DNA of 64,000 bases from Paenibacillus allorhizosphaerae (GTDB lineage: Bacteria; Bacillota; Bacilli; Paenibacillales; NBRC-103111): assembly GCF_910594985.1 (NCBI RefSeq), contig NZ_CAJVCE010000011.1:182192-246191 (forward strand). The letters are read 5' to 3'. The translations under genes and the position numbers were made by a program. The notes beneath the pieces are model-generated. The model saw nothing but the letters and a program-made list of their open reading frames with translations. It was not told the DNA's origin and made no database searches. Position 1 is the first letter of the stretch. Each line of letters starts with the position of its first letter. Positions 24,858 to 32,534 of the stretch are shown piece by piece.

Positions 24858-25064
24858 ATGCAAACAGGTACGGTGAAATGGTTTCATAACGAAAAAGGTT
24901 TTGGCTTTATAGAGGTTGACGGAGGAGGAAACGACATATTCGTGCACTCCAGCGCGATTACCGGCGATGGATTCAAATCATTGGTCGAAGGACAAAAGGT
25001 GCAGTTTACGGTGGGGCAAAGCATACGCGGTCCCCAGGCTGAAAATGTCGTAAAAATATATTAA
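24858..25064 (+). CDS. csp: Cold-shock protein, CspA family
   Basis: This 68-residue single-stranded nucleic acid-binding OB-fold protein has RNA-binding motifs RNP1 (KGFGFIEV) and RNP2 (DIFVHSSAI) and the usual start [12 protein letters not shown] 24858 has GGGAGG eight bases upstream. Csp proteins act as RNA chaperones and can melt terminator hairpins. It follows a structured leader, and a 64-residue unknown gene begins 12 bp after it, likely in the same transcript. One residue more than common, with an extra Gly in VDGGGND. Confidence 0.95.
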   Translation: MQTGTVKWFHNEKGFGFIEVDGGGNDIFVHSSAITGDGFKSLVEGQKVQFTVGQSIRGPQAENVVKIY

Positions 25065-25076
25065 GGGTGAAAGCTG

Positions 25077-25271
25077 ATGTTTACAAAGAATGAATGGCTT
25101 GTAGACCCAGCCGATTTTGACAATGCGATGTTTTTGGAAATTCCGGTCTCGGTATGGCGCGGAAATCAGTATATTGATTACGGAGGTGTTATAAAAAAGC
25201 ATGACGCTGTTGCCGTTTTTATTGACGGCAATTGTTTTCATAAAAAGGAATTCAGATTTAAGATCAGATAA
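25077..25271 (+). CDS. Small protein of unknown function downstream of csp
   Basis: The 64-residue protein is not recognised. It begins MFTKNEWLVDPADFDNAMFL and is predicted to be a compact beta-rich fold (VWRGNQYIDYGGVIKKHDAV) ending in the basic KKEFRFKIR. It has no signal peptide. ATG 25077 follows AAGGGTG, 12 bp after the csp stop, implying co-transcription and cold induction. Function unknown. Confidence 0.65.
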   Translation: MFTKNEWLVDPADFDNAMFLEIPVSVWRGNQYIDYGGVIKKHDAVAVFIDGNCFHKKEFRFKIR

Positions 25272-25352
25272 ACGAACATTGCGGCACAAAAAGAGTTATT
25301 CGTTCTACTTTTTCGTCCCCTTGAATAAGGATACAGGAAGGAGGTGTCGTGA

Positions 25353-25622
25353 ATGGTCGTATACAATTATAACGAAGTACCGAAAGAACTATTGGTAGAT
25401 CACTCGTACACATTGCGACAAATTAGATTGTTTATGACCGTCAATAAAAATTGCTTGTTTCTTCATAAAGACTTGAACGCGCTGGATGCGGAATCGAATA
25501 AAAAAGTATCCGTCGTTTCGAGAGACGAGTACTACATTCATCAGTATGTAGAACGTTCATACCTGATCCCGTACGAGAAGAAGGTCGTATTTTTATTAAG
25601 CCAAGCGGATGATGGGACATAA
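25353..25622 (+). CDS. Small protein of unknown function in cold-shock island
   Basis: The 89-residue soluble protein is not recognised. ATG 25353 follows an excellent GGAAGGAGGTG. It has a Tyr-rich N-terminus (VVYNYNEVPKELLVDHSYTL) and a C-terminal VVFLLSQADDGT. It lies between the two csp genes, 81 bp after the previous small gene and in the same direction. It may be part of the same cold-induced transcript. No function can be given. Confidence 0.6.
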   Translation: MVVYNYNEVPKELLVDHSYTLRQIRLFMTVNKNCLFLHKDLNALDAESNKKVSVVSRDEYYIHQYVERSYLIPYEKKVVFLLSQADDGT

Positions 25623-25795
25623 TGTGGCGAGTCAAGGCAAATACGCAGGATATAGCTGATAAGGCGTGAAAGCGAACGTCCCCGTAGCATAGAAACGTTA
25701 CGCGAACATGGCGCCTTGTCCGGGGAATCTCTCGGGTTGCGGCGTTCTTGTTTTTTTGGGATCTGTCTGGGTTACGAAAAACATGAAAAAACAAT

Positions 25796-25824
25796 TTGCT
25801 TTTCGCTTATATGTGTGATAGTAT
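25796..25824 (+). promoter_or_regulatory. Probable promoter of the second csp gene
   Basis: TTGCTT at 25796-25801, a 17-bp spacer and TAGTAT at 25819-25824. This would give a leader of about 134 nt containing the hairpin. Confidence 0.5.
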
Positions 25825-25849
25825 TACCTTATCATATATTTGAAACCTG

Positions 25850-25913
25850 AATTCACATATTGCAAAGGGTATCATTTGTGCGATGGAACCTTTTACAATG
25901 TGTGAATTTTTTA
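25850..25913 (+). ncRNA. Structured, terminator-like leader of second csp gene
   Basis: AATTCACA pairs with TGTGAATT, with an inner stem of AAAGG with CCTTT, followed by a T-run. The architecture, sequence of the outer stem and spacing match the leader at 24751-24818. Confidence 0.55.
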
Positions 25914-25964
25914 TTTGATTCAAGAATAAAAAGTACATGTTAAATAAAATTTGGAGGTAATACA

Positions 25965-26165
25965 ATGCAAACAGGTACAGTGAAATGGTTTAATGCGGAG
26001 AAAGGTTTCGGCTTTATCGAAGTGGAAGGCGGCAATGACGTATTCGTTCATTTCAGCGCCATCACGGGCGACGGGTTCAAATCGCTGGATGAAGGCCAAC
26101 GCGTAGAGTTCAATGTAGTGCAAGGCAACCGCGGCCCGCAAGCCGAAAATGTTGTAAAGCTGTAA
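25965..26165 (+). CDS. csp: Cold-shock protein, CspA family (second copy)
   Basis: The 66-residue OB-fold protein has RNP1 KGFGFIEV and RNP2 DVFVHFSAI and starts [14 protein letters not shown]. Close to the copy at 24858 but lacking its extra Gly. ATG 25965 has GGAGG seven bases upstream. It has its own promoter, leader hairpin and terminator, so it is monocistronic. RNA chaperone or antiterminator role in cold adaptation is expected from the family. Confidence 0.95.
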   Translation: MQTGTVKWFNAEKGFGFIEVEGGNDVFVHFSAITGDGFKSLDEGQRVEFNVVQGNRGPQAENVVKL

Positions 26166-26177
26166 TAGCCCAAATCA

Positions 26178-26216
26178 AACTGCCCTTAACAATGTGTTGA
26201 GGGCAGTTTTTCTTTT
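26178..26216 (+). terminator. Terminator after second csp gene
   Basis: AACTGCCCT pairs with AGGGCAGTT around a 13-nt loop, followed by TTTCTTTT. Confidence 0.85.
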
Positions 26217-26238
26217 AGATCAGAAGGAGGGGTTATTC

Positions 26239-26469
26239 GTGTATTTTCAGAAAAGATCGTCTGAGCCTGTTCCAAAGGAAAATACGATGATATGGTCATG
26301 CGAACAAGAAGGCTGTAAAGGCTGGATGCGCGACAACTTTTCTTTTGCATACGCACCCACCTGCCATCTGTGTCAGTCCCCGATGGTTAGCAGCATGGAA
26401 ATGCTTCCCTTGCTGGTAAACTCGAATATCAACATGAAATTGCTAAAGGAAGGCGTGCGGATCTTGTAG
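26239..26469 (+). CDS. YdjO-like cold-inducible protein
   Basis: The 76-residue protein resembles B. subtilis YdjO, a cold-inducible protein. It has a probable zinc knuckle made of SCEQEGCKGWMRDNF and the later PTCHLCQSPM, that is two CxC/CxxC-type pairs. The GTG start at 26239 follows CAGAAGGAGG; the frame is open further upstream, but that part overlaps the csp terminator. Placement directly after two csp genes supports a cold-shock role. Molecular function is not known. Confidence 0.75.
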   Translation: MYFQKRSSEPVPKENTMIWSCEQEGCKGWMRDNFSFAYAPTCHLCQSPMVSSMEMLPLLVNSNINMKLLKEGVRIL

Positions 26470-26533
26470 CTGCAGCCGCGCATAATTTTGCCAGTTCAAT
26501 GAACGGTTCGACCTTCTTATTATATTACCTATG

Positions 26534-26562
26534 TTGTCAAAATTCGTTTTTTTCGCTATGAT
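26534..26562 (+). promoter_or_regulatory. Sigma-A promoter of folD
   Basis: TTGTCA at 26534-26539, a 17-bp spacer and TATGAT at 26557-26562, directly before the riboswitch. Confidence 0.75.
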
Positions 26563-26569
26563 GGGGATA

Positions 26570-26685
26570 ACAACGAACTCGTGCGCAACTGGCGATAAAG
26601 GTGGATCACCACCGGGGAGCGCAAGGGATAACGGCCGGTCGCCTGGGCAAAGTATTTGGTTCTTCGGAATCGAATACTTTTTTTG
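26570..26685 (+). ncRNA. ZTP (pfl) riboswitch with terminator
   Basis: The aptamer carries the hallmarks of the pfl motif: GCAACTGGCG near 26585, GGTGGATCACCACCGGGGAG near 26600-26619 and CCGGTCGCCTGGGC at 26634-26647. A terminator follows at once (AGTATT with AATACT, then seven T, 26651-26685). ZTP binding would prevent termination and switch on the downstream one-carbon folate gene when 10-formyl-tetrahydrofolate is short. Gene context is exactly as known for this class. Confidence 0.92.
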
Positions 26686-26727
26686 TTTTCCGATGATGGA
26701 TTCAGGAAAAAAGAGGAGGCGCACAGG

Positions 26728-28227
26728 ATGGGATTGCGGATGAGAGGAAAGGAACCGGCCGATTTGCTTGCGGCCGACATTGCAAGGCAGGCGGAGGATT
26801 GGAAAGCGAGAGGGCATGAGCCGCGCATCGTTACACTGCTGGTCAAGGGGGACCCGGCTTCGGCTTATTACGCGGAAGCGAAACGGAAGGCGGCCGAACG
26901 GCTCGCCATCCGTTTCGAGCTGCACGAATTCGAGCCGGATGTGCAGGAGTCGGCGCTGCTGCGGGCCATTGCACAATGGAACGGCGACCGGACCGTCCAC
27001 GGCATCATGGTGGAGCTGCCGCTGCCGCCGCATCTCGATACATCTAGCGTGACGGCGGCGATCGATCCGCTCAAGGACGTAGACGGCGTCACGCCGGTGA
27101 ACAAGCTGGCGCTGCAGTCGGGCGCGGACGGCATCTACCCGGCGACGCCGCTCGCCTGCATCCGGCTGCTGAAGCATTACGGCTACGAGCTTGCGGGGAA
27201 GCATGCGGTCGTCATCGGCCGGGGAGAGACGGTAGGAAAGCCTCTGGCGCAGCTGCTGCTCCGGGAGCAGGCGACGGTTACGGTGTGCCATTCACGCACC
27301 CCGGATCTGGCGAGGCATATTCGGCAGGCGGATGTTTTATTTGCCGCAGCGGGTCGCAGGGGGCTTATAACGCCGGATATGACGCATAGCGGCCTTGTCA
27401 TCGTGGACGCAGGGATCAACGAAGGAGACGATGGGCGAATCACAGGGGATACGGCGGTGGAAACAGCAGACGCCGTTGCCGCAATGAGTCCGGTGCCCGG
27501 GGGTGTCGGAGGCGTTACGACCATGATGCTGTTCCATAATCTGATGCTCGGCATGGAGCGTCAGCTGGCCCACGGGATCTCTGAGGCGGATCGGCCGTTT
27601 GAACAAACGATAGGCGCTTTTCTCACGGCAGCAGCTTCCTCTGCGCCAACGCCGGGCGGAGGCGGCGTCGCCGCCGTCGCTTGCGCGCTTGGAGCCGCCA
27701 TGGGGGCGATGACTGCGAAGCTGTCCGTCGGTCCGAAATACCGCGAATGGGAAGAGCGCATGAAGGAAGCGGCGCGCAGGCTGGATACGGTTGCAGCGGA
27801 CTGTGAGCATGTCGCGGCGGGAGACGCGGACTCGTTCCGCCATTACATGAAGGCGCTGAAACTGCCGAACCAATCACCGGAAGAGAAGGAACTGCGCAAG
27901 CAGGCGATTGCGGCAGCCGCGGAGCAAGCGACGAAGATTCCGCTGGAATTGATTCGTCTTTGCGTTGACACACTACAAATAATCGACGGGATGAAAGAAG
28001 GAGCCAATCCCAATGTGCTGTCCGATCTTGGCATCGGCGCCGTTCTTGCCGAAGCCGCCGCGCAATCGGCGTGGCTGACCGTGCACATTAATTTACCGGC
28101 CATCCGCAATTCGGAGACAAGGCAACGATTCCGAGATATGGCGAATGAACGGATGGAAGCGATCCGCTCAAGGAAAGAAGCCGTTCAAGCGATGGTGATC
28201 GGCCGGTTGAAGGAAGACCGAGGCTAA
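26728..28227 (+). CDS. folD: FolD fused to a cyclodeaminase (FTCD_C) domain
   Basis: The 499-residue one-carbon folate enzyme is in two parts. Residues 1-285 are FolD, the methylene-tetrahydrofolate dehydrogenase and methenyl-tetrahydrofolate cyclohydrolase. They include YYAEAKRKA with the catalytic Lys, ELPLPPH, LKDVDGVTP, IGRGETVGKPLAQLLL and PVPGGVGGVTTMML. Residues about 292-495 match the formiminotransferase-cyclodeaminase C-terminal/FchA fold: FLTAAASSAPTPGGGGVAAV and DADSFRHYMKALKLP. Both halves can act on 5,10-methenyl-tetrahydrofolate, so the fusion may channel it. FolD is normally about 285 residues. ATG 26728 follows AGAGGAGG. It is controlled by the ZTP riboswitch upstream. Confidence 0.9.
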   Translation: MGLRMRGKEPADLLAADIARQAEDWKARGHEPRIVTLLVKGDPASAYYAEAKRKAAERLAIRFELHEFEPDVQESALLRAIAQWNGDRTVHGIMVELPLPPHLDTSSVTAAIDPLKDVDGVTPVNKLALQSGADGIYPATPLACIRLLKHYGYELAGKHAVVIGRGETVGKPLAQLLLREQATVTVCHSRTPDLARHIRQADVLFAAAGRRGLITPDMTHSGLVIVDAGINEGDDGRITGDTAVETADAVAAMSPVPGGVGGVTTMMLFHNLMLGMERQLAHGISEADRPFEQTIGAFLTAAASSAPTPGGGGVAAVACALGAAMGAMTAKLSVGPKYREWEERMKEAARRLDTVAADCEHVAAGDADSFRHYMKALKLPNQSPEEKELRKQAIAAAAEQATKIPLELIRLCVDTLQIIDGMKEGANPNVLSDLGIGAVLAEAAAQSAWLTVHINLPAIRNSETRQRFRDMANERMEAIRSRKEAVQAMVIGRLKEDRG

Positions 28228-28369
28228 AGGAGAGGAAGATCCGCCACGGCAGGCAGCCCGGCTGAAATGAGCCGACTTGACTTAGTGGGTCGATCGTAAT
28301 ATGCAGCTTCGGGGGCCAAGAAAGAACGGTTGCCGCCTCATGGGGAACGGGTCGAACGGCGGGAATGGA

Positions 28370-28398
28370 TTTACAGTTGCCGTTCGACAGGATATGAT
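28370..28398 (+). promoter_or_regulatory. Probable promoter of glpP
   Basis: TTTACA at 28370-28375, a 17-bp spacer and TATGAT at 28393-28398, 36 bp before the glpP start. Confidence 0.55.
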
Positions 28399-28433
28399 AA
28401 AGTCAAACTACCTACCCCGAAGGAGTGGCATGC

Positions 28434-29021
28434 TTGCTAAGTTCCCACTTTCACGGCCAAAAGGTTTTACCGGCGATTCGGAAAATGAAGGATTTGGAGC
28501 ATCTGATGTCGTCCAACTACACGACGCTCGTTCTTCTCGACAGCCATATTGCGCAATTGGCCAGTATCGGGCAGCTTGTAAGAAAGCACCGCAAACAGCT
28601 GCTTGTACATGTAGACCTGATCAACGGACTGAAAAATGACGATTACGCCATCGAATTTGTATGCCAAACGATGCGGCCCGCAGGAATCATCTCGACCCGC
28701 TCCAGTGCGGTGATGACGGCGAAGAAGCACAAAATCCTCGGCATCCAGCGGCATTTTCTGCTCGACTCGACCGCGCTGGATATGACCTACAAGCTATCCG
28801 ATAAGATCCAGCCGGACTATATCGAAGTCATGCCCGGCATTATGCCCCATATTATTGCGGAAATGCGGGAGCGGATCGATATCCCGATCTTGGCGGGCGG
28901 ACTGATCCGGACGCCCGGCGATGTCGATCTGGCGCTCGGTTCCGGAGCGATCGCCGTGACCACATCGCTCAAAGAGCTGTGGGACGCATTCGCCGATCAA
29001 ACGCCAAAGGCGCAGGATTAA
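28434..29021 (+). CDS. glpP: Glycerol uptake operon antiterminator GlpP
   Basis: GlpP is an RNA-binding antiterminator that, with glycerol-3-phosphate, lets polymerase pass the terminator before glpD. The 195-residue TIM-barrel-like protein has LLVHVDLINGLKND, GIISTRSSAVMTAKK, YIEVMPGIMPHII, IPILAGGLI and GAIAVTTS, all typical of the family. The TTG start at 28434 has AGGAG eight bases upstream; the in-frame GTG at 28425 overlaps that site. It is convergent with glpD, and their stop codons overlap. The obvious target is the terminator leader at 30732-30803. Confidence 0.9.
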   Translation: MLSSHFHGQKVLPAIRKMKDLEHLMSSNYTTLVLLDSHIAQLASIGQLVRKHRKQLLVHVDLINGLKNDDYAIEFVCQTMRPAGIISTRSSAVMTAKKHKILGIQRHFLLDSTALDMTYKLSDKIQPDYIEVMPGIMPHIIAEMRERIDIPILAGGLIRTPGDVDLALGSGAIAVTTSLKELWDAFADQTPKAQD

Positions 29022-29035
29022 TCCTGCGCCTTTGG
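29004..29035. terminator. Perfect 32-bp palindrome spanning the overlapping glpP and glpD stops
   Basis: Positions 29004-29035 are a perfect palindrome centred on TTAA, whose two overlapping TAA triplets are the stops of the two convergent genes. The last five codons of each gene lie in the stem and read PKAQD in both. It can fold as a hairpin in either transcript, though there is no true loop or long T-run. Confidence 0.7.
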
Positions 29036-30691
29036 TTCGACTGCATCATGGATCAGCGTATCGAGCAGACGGGTATGAGCCCCGGTCTCTTCTTCAGACC
29101 ACCCGAAACGGTTTGCCATGTAATTAATGACTTGCGTCTTCCACTGTTTCGCCCAAGCGATATCAAAGTACACGGCACCGGTACGGCGAATAAAGAAGTC
29201 CGCCGGCGTAGCCGTCATTTCTTCCTCGATGCTGTAGAGCAGCGAAGCGAACACGTCCTGCGGCAAGCCGGCTTGTTCCGCCTCTTGTTTGGCACTCAGT
29301 CTGCCGTATACAAGGCCGATATTGGAGCCGTAGCGCTGAGTCAGCTTGGCGGCTTGCTCGCGGCTCAGTCCATACTGATGCACGCCTTCTTCCGTCTTTG
29401 ACTTCAAGTAAGCGGCAAGCCCTTGCGAACCGCCGACGTCGCCGCCGGAGAGACGGACTTTATCCGTCGTACAACCCGGATAGGAGCCCTTGCCTTCTTG
29501 CTGCAGCTGATTCGCCACCATGTCGACGATCCGTTCCGCCATCTTTCTGTAGCCTGTCAGCTTCCCGCCCGCGATCGTCATCAGACCGGACTTTGCAAGG
29601 AAAATCTCATCTTTCCGCGACAGCTCGGAAGGGGATTTGCCGTCTTCATGAATGAGCGGCCGCAGGCCGGCCCAGCTCGACTCGACGTCTTTGTTCGTCA
29701 GCTTGATCGTCGGGAACATGAAGTTGGCGGCAGCGATAATATAATCGCGGTCGGCCACCGTCATGCGCGGATGCACGATGTCTCCCTCGTAGTTCGTATC
29801 GGTTGTGCCGACATACGTTTTGCCGTCGCGCGGAATCGCGAACACCATTCGGCCGTCCGGCGTATCGAAGTAGATCGCTTGTTTCAGCGGGAAACGGCTG
29901 CCGTCGATGACCAGATGCACGCCCTTGGTCAAGTGCAGGCGTTTGCCGAACTTGGAGCCGTCCTTTTCGCGAATCGTATCGGCCCATGGCCCTGCGGCAT
30001 TGACGATTTTGTGAGCGTAGATTTCGTAAGACTCGCCGCTCAACTGATCGACGACGCGAACGCCTTTCAGCTTTCCGTTATCGTACAGCAGTTCTTCCGC
30101 TTTCGCGTAGTTTACGGCAAGCGCGCCGCGGCTTACCGCCGCTTTCATCGTCTCGATCGTCAGTCTGGCATCGTCCGTGCGGTACTCGACGTAGTAGCCG
30201 CCGCCTTTCAGCTTGTCGGTGCGAAGAAGAGGCTCGCGGCGCAGCGTTTCTTCCTTGGACAGCATGATGCGGCGTTCGCCGCGTTTGACGCCTGCAAGCA
30301 TATCATAAACGTACAAACCGACGGAGCTGGCAAGCTTGCCGTACGTGCCTCCCTCGATTACCGGCAGCATCATCCATTCCGGCGTCGTGACATGCGGCGC
30401 ATTTTCGTATACGATGGCACGCTCTTTACCGACCTCTGCCACGATCTTGAACTCAAGCTGCTTCAAGTAACGCAACCCGCCGTGAATCAGCTTGGTGGAA
30501 CGGCTCGACGTGCCGGAGGCGAAATCCTGCATCTCGATCAGGCCGATGTTCATTCCGCGGGTGCGCGCGTCAAGCGCAATGCCTGCGCCGGTAATGCCGC
30601 CCCCGATGACCAGCAAGTCGAGAGGTACGGCAGCCATTTGCTCGAGCAGCTGGCTTCTTCGTTCACTGGAAAATGTGATTGCGTTTGTCAT
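29018..30691 (-). CDS. glpD: Aerobic glycerol-3-phosphate dehydrogenase
   Basis: This FAD-dependent membrane-peripheral enzyme oxidises glycerol-3-phosphate to dihydroxyacetone phosphate and feeds electrons to quinone. The 557-residue protein has the Rossmann motif VIGGGITGAGIALDA, FASGTSSRSTKLIHGGLRYL, KIVNAAGPWAD, TDTNYEGD and a C-terminal helical domain. Length matches GlpD. ATG 30691 follows GGGAG on the minus strand. Its leader holds a terminator, the expected GlpP target. It is divergent from glpK and convergent with glpP. Confidence 0.95.
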   Translation of the reverse strand: MTNAITFSSERRSQLLEQMAAVPLDLLVIGGGITGAGIALDARTRGMNIGLIEMQDFASGTSSRSTKLIHGGLRYLKQLEFKIVAEVGKERAIVYENAPHVTTPEWMMLPVIEGGTYGKLASSVGLYVYDMLAGVKRGERRIMLSKEETLRREPLLRTDKLKGGGYYVEYRTDDARLTIETMKAAVSRGALAVNYAKAEELLYDNGKLKGVRVVDQLSGESYEIYAHKIVNAAGPWADTIREKDGSKFGKRLHLTKGVHLVIDGSRFPLKQAIYFDTPDGRMVFAIPRDGKTYVGTTDTNYEGDIVHPRMTVADRDYIIAAANFMFPTIKLTNKDVESSWAGLRPLIHEDGKSPSELSRKDEIFLAKSGLMTIAGGKLTGYRKMAERIVDMVANQLQQEGKGSYPGCTTDKVRLSGGDVGGSQGLAAYLKSKTEEGVHQYGLSREQAAKLTQRYGSNIGLVYGRLSAKQEAEQAGLPQDVFASLLYSIEEEMTATPADFFIRRTGAVYFDIAWAKQWKTQVINYMANRFGWSEEETGAHTRLLDTLIHDAVEPKAQD

Positions 30692-30731
30692 AAGTAAGAT
30701 CTCCCTTTTCAGTAATCTGTCTCAAAGACAT

Positions 30732-30803
30732 AAAAAAAAGAGAAGACGCGGACAATGCTCTTCGGCATAAACATGCCGGGAGTTTGTATCGCGGTCTTCT
30801 CTG
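30732..30803 (-). promoter_or_regulatory. glpD leader terminator, probable GlpP antitermination target
   Basis: On the minus strand AGAGAAGAC and GCG pair with CGC and GTCTTCTCT across about 45 nt that include a small CCGGCATG/CATGCCGG-type hairpin, followed by eight T. It lies between the glpD promoter and gene. In B. subtilis GlpP acts on such a leader. Confidence 0.75.
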
Positions 30804-30834
30804 GTTCTCTGACCTTGATTAACTTGTTGGTATC

Positions 30835-30863
30835 ATCATAGCACGTAGCGAATGCGAAAGCAA
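30835..30863 (-). promoter_or_regulatory. Sigma-A promoter of glpD
   Basis: On the minus strand TTGCTT (30863-30858), a 17-bp spacer and TATGAT (30840-30835). Gives a leader of about 135 nt holding the terminator. Confidence 0.7.
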
Positions 30864-30891
30864 CCATTTTTCATCGGTTTTCAAACTACCA

Positions 30892-30920
30892 TTGACAGCG
30901 AAAAAGAGCGTATGTTAGAT
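30892..30920 (+). promoter_or_regulatory. Sigma-A promoter of glpK
   Basis: TTGACA at 30892-30897, a 17-bp spacer and TTAGAT at 30915-30920. It supports the GTG start at 30975 over earlier in-frame ATGs. No terminator is visible in the short leader. Confidence 0.7.
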
Positions 30921-30974
30921 TGCGAGTGCAAGCAAATCGGAATCGATTCATTCGTTCATTGGGGAGGGAAAGCT

Positions 30975-32468
30975 GTGACAAAACCTGGTTATATATTATC
31001 CCTGGATCAGGGAACGACGAGCTGCCGCGCCATATTATTCGATCATGAAGGCGCTGTCATTCATACGGCACAAGAAGAGTTTCGACAAATTTTTCCGGAG
31101 CCTGGCTGGGTGGAACACGATGCGGATGAAATTTGGAAGGTACAATGGAAAGTAATGAAGCAGGTCGCCGCGAAAGTACCCTCAGGATCGATCGCCGCGA
31201 TCGGTATAACGAACCAGCGGGAGACGACGGTCGTATGGGACCGCGTAACCGGCAAACCTCTGCACAACGCCATCGTTTGGCAGTGCCGCCGGACGAGCGC
31301 GCTGTGTCATACGTTAAAGGAACAAGGCATGGAGTCTTCGATCAAGGAAAAAACCGGCCTGGTGCTGGACCCGTACTTTTCCGGGACGAAGCTGAAATGG
31401 CTGCTTGATACGTTCCCGCATATTCGCGAGAAAGCGGACAAAGGAGAGGCGCTGTTCGGAACGATTGACTCCTGGCTGATCTGGAACTTGACCGAAGGAA
31501 AAGTGCATGCTACCGATGTATCGAACGCGTCGCGTACGCTGCTGCTCAACATTCATACCTTGCAATGGGACGATGAGATACTGGAGCAGCTTAACATTCC
31601 GAAGACGATGCTGCCGGAAGTCCGGCCGTCCAGCGGTTTGTACGGGCATACGGCGCTGCTTGATCCGCGGCAGCCGGTGCCGATTGCCGGCGCGGCCGGA
31701 GACCAGCAGGCGGCGTTGTTCGGTCAAGGCTGCTTCCGCGAAGGCATGGCGAAGAACACATACGGCACCGGCTGCTTTATTTTGAATAACACGGGGGATA
31801 AGCCGGTGCTCTCGAAGAACGGCCTCCTGACAACCGTAGCATGGCAAATCGGGGATCGCGTGGACTACGCGCTCGAAGGCAGCGTTTTTATTGCGGGCGC
31901 CGTGATCCAATGGCTCCGCGACGGTCTCGGCGTGATCGGCGATGCGGCGGAAACCGAAGCGCTTGCGCGCTCCGTCGAAGACACGGAAGGCGTCTATTTT
32001 GTTCCGGCCTTCGCCGGCCTTGGTACGCCGTATTGGGAGCCGGACGCCAGAGGCATGATCACCGGTCTGACCCGGGCATCGGGCAAAGCCCATCTGGTGC
32101 GCGCTTCGCTGGAAGCGATCGCTTATCAAAGCCGCGACGTGCTCGAAGTCATGCAGCAGGAAACGGGCGTACGGCTCAGCGAGCTGCGCGTGGACGGCGG
32201 CGCCGTGCGCAACGGCTTCCTGATGCAGTTTCAGGCCGATTTGATGGGCGTTTCGGTCGTCCGGCCGAAAGTCACGGAATCGACCGCTCTCGGCGCCGCG
32301 TTCTTGGCTGGTCTTGCGGTCGGCTTCTGGGGCGGGTTGTCCGAGCTTGAGCAGCTCAAAGGACTCGACCGGGTATTCCAGCCGGAGCGCGACGAAGCGT
32401 ACCGCGAAACGAAATACGCCGGTTGGCGGCGGGCGTTGTCATACCAATTGAATCTTCGGGAAGTCTAA
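30975..32468 (+). CDS. glpK: Glycerol kinase
   Basis: The enzyme phosphorylates glycerol to glycerol-3-phosphate with ATP. The 497-residue FGGY-family kinase begins [20 protein letters not shown] (phosphate-binding loop), followed by [46 protein letters not shown] and the FGGY signature region near [18 protein letters not shown]. The GTG start at 30975 follows GGGGAGGG and lies after the promoter; the open frame to 30852 includes the promoter itself. It is divergent from glpD. No glycerol facilitator gene glpF is adjacent, unlike the usual glpFK operon. Confidence 0.95.
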   Translation: MTKPGYILSLDQGTTSCRAILFDHEGAVIHTAQEEFRQIFPEPGWVEHDADEIWKVQWKVMKQVAAKVPSGSIAAIGITNQRETTVVWDRVTGKPLHNAIVWQCRRTSALCHTLKEQGMESSIKEKTGLVLDPYFSGTKLKWLLDTFPHIREKADKGEALFGTIDSWLIWNLTEGKVHATDVSNASRTLLLNIHTLQWDDEILEQLNIPKTMLPEVRPSSGLYGHTALLDPRQPVPIAGAAGDQQAALFGQGCFREGMAKNTYGTGCFILNNTGDKPVLSKNGLLTTVAWQIGDRVDYALEGSVFIAGAVIQWLRDGLGVIGDAAETEALARSVEDTEGVYFVPAFAGLGTPYWEPDARGMITGLTRASGKAHLVRASLEAIAYQSRDVLEVMQQETGVRLSELRVDGGAVRNGFLMQFQADLMGVSVVRPKVTESTALGAAFLAGLAVGFWGGLSELEQLKGLDRVFQPERDEAYRETKYAGWRRALSYQLNLREV

Positions 32469-32534
32469 TACCTGACTGACAGCTGACGGAAGGAACCGAG
32501 TGAGGCCGAACCGGTTCTTGAGGGGGAACGAGCG

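Larger units (their letters stand above)
25623..25964 (+). other. Intergenic region before second csp gene
   Basis: This 342-bp stretch has an imperfect GC-rich inverted repeat with a T-run near 25702-25758, perhaps the terminator of the upstream small genes. The csp promoter (25796-25824) and leader hairpin (25850-25913) follow. No further gene is visible. Confidence 0.5.

Noticed and set aside
29423..30697. 424-codon open frame on the plus strand opposite glpD
   Set aside because: It is antisense to a clear glpD, lacks a ribosome binding site and has a composition typical of a reverse-strand shadow.
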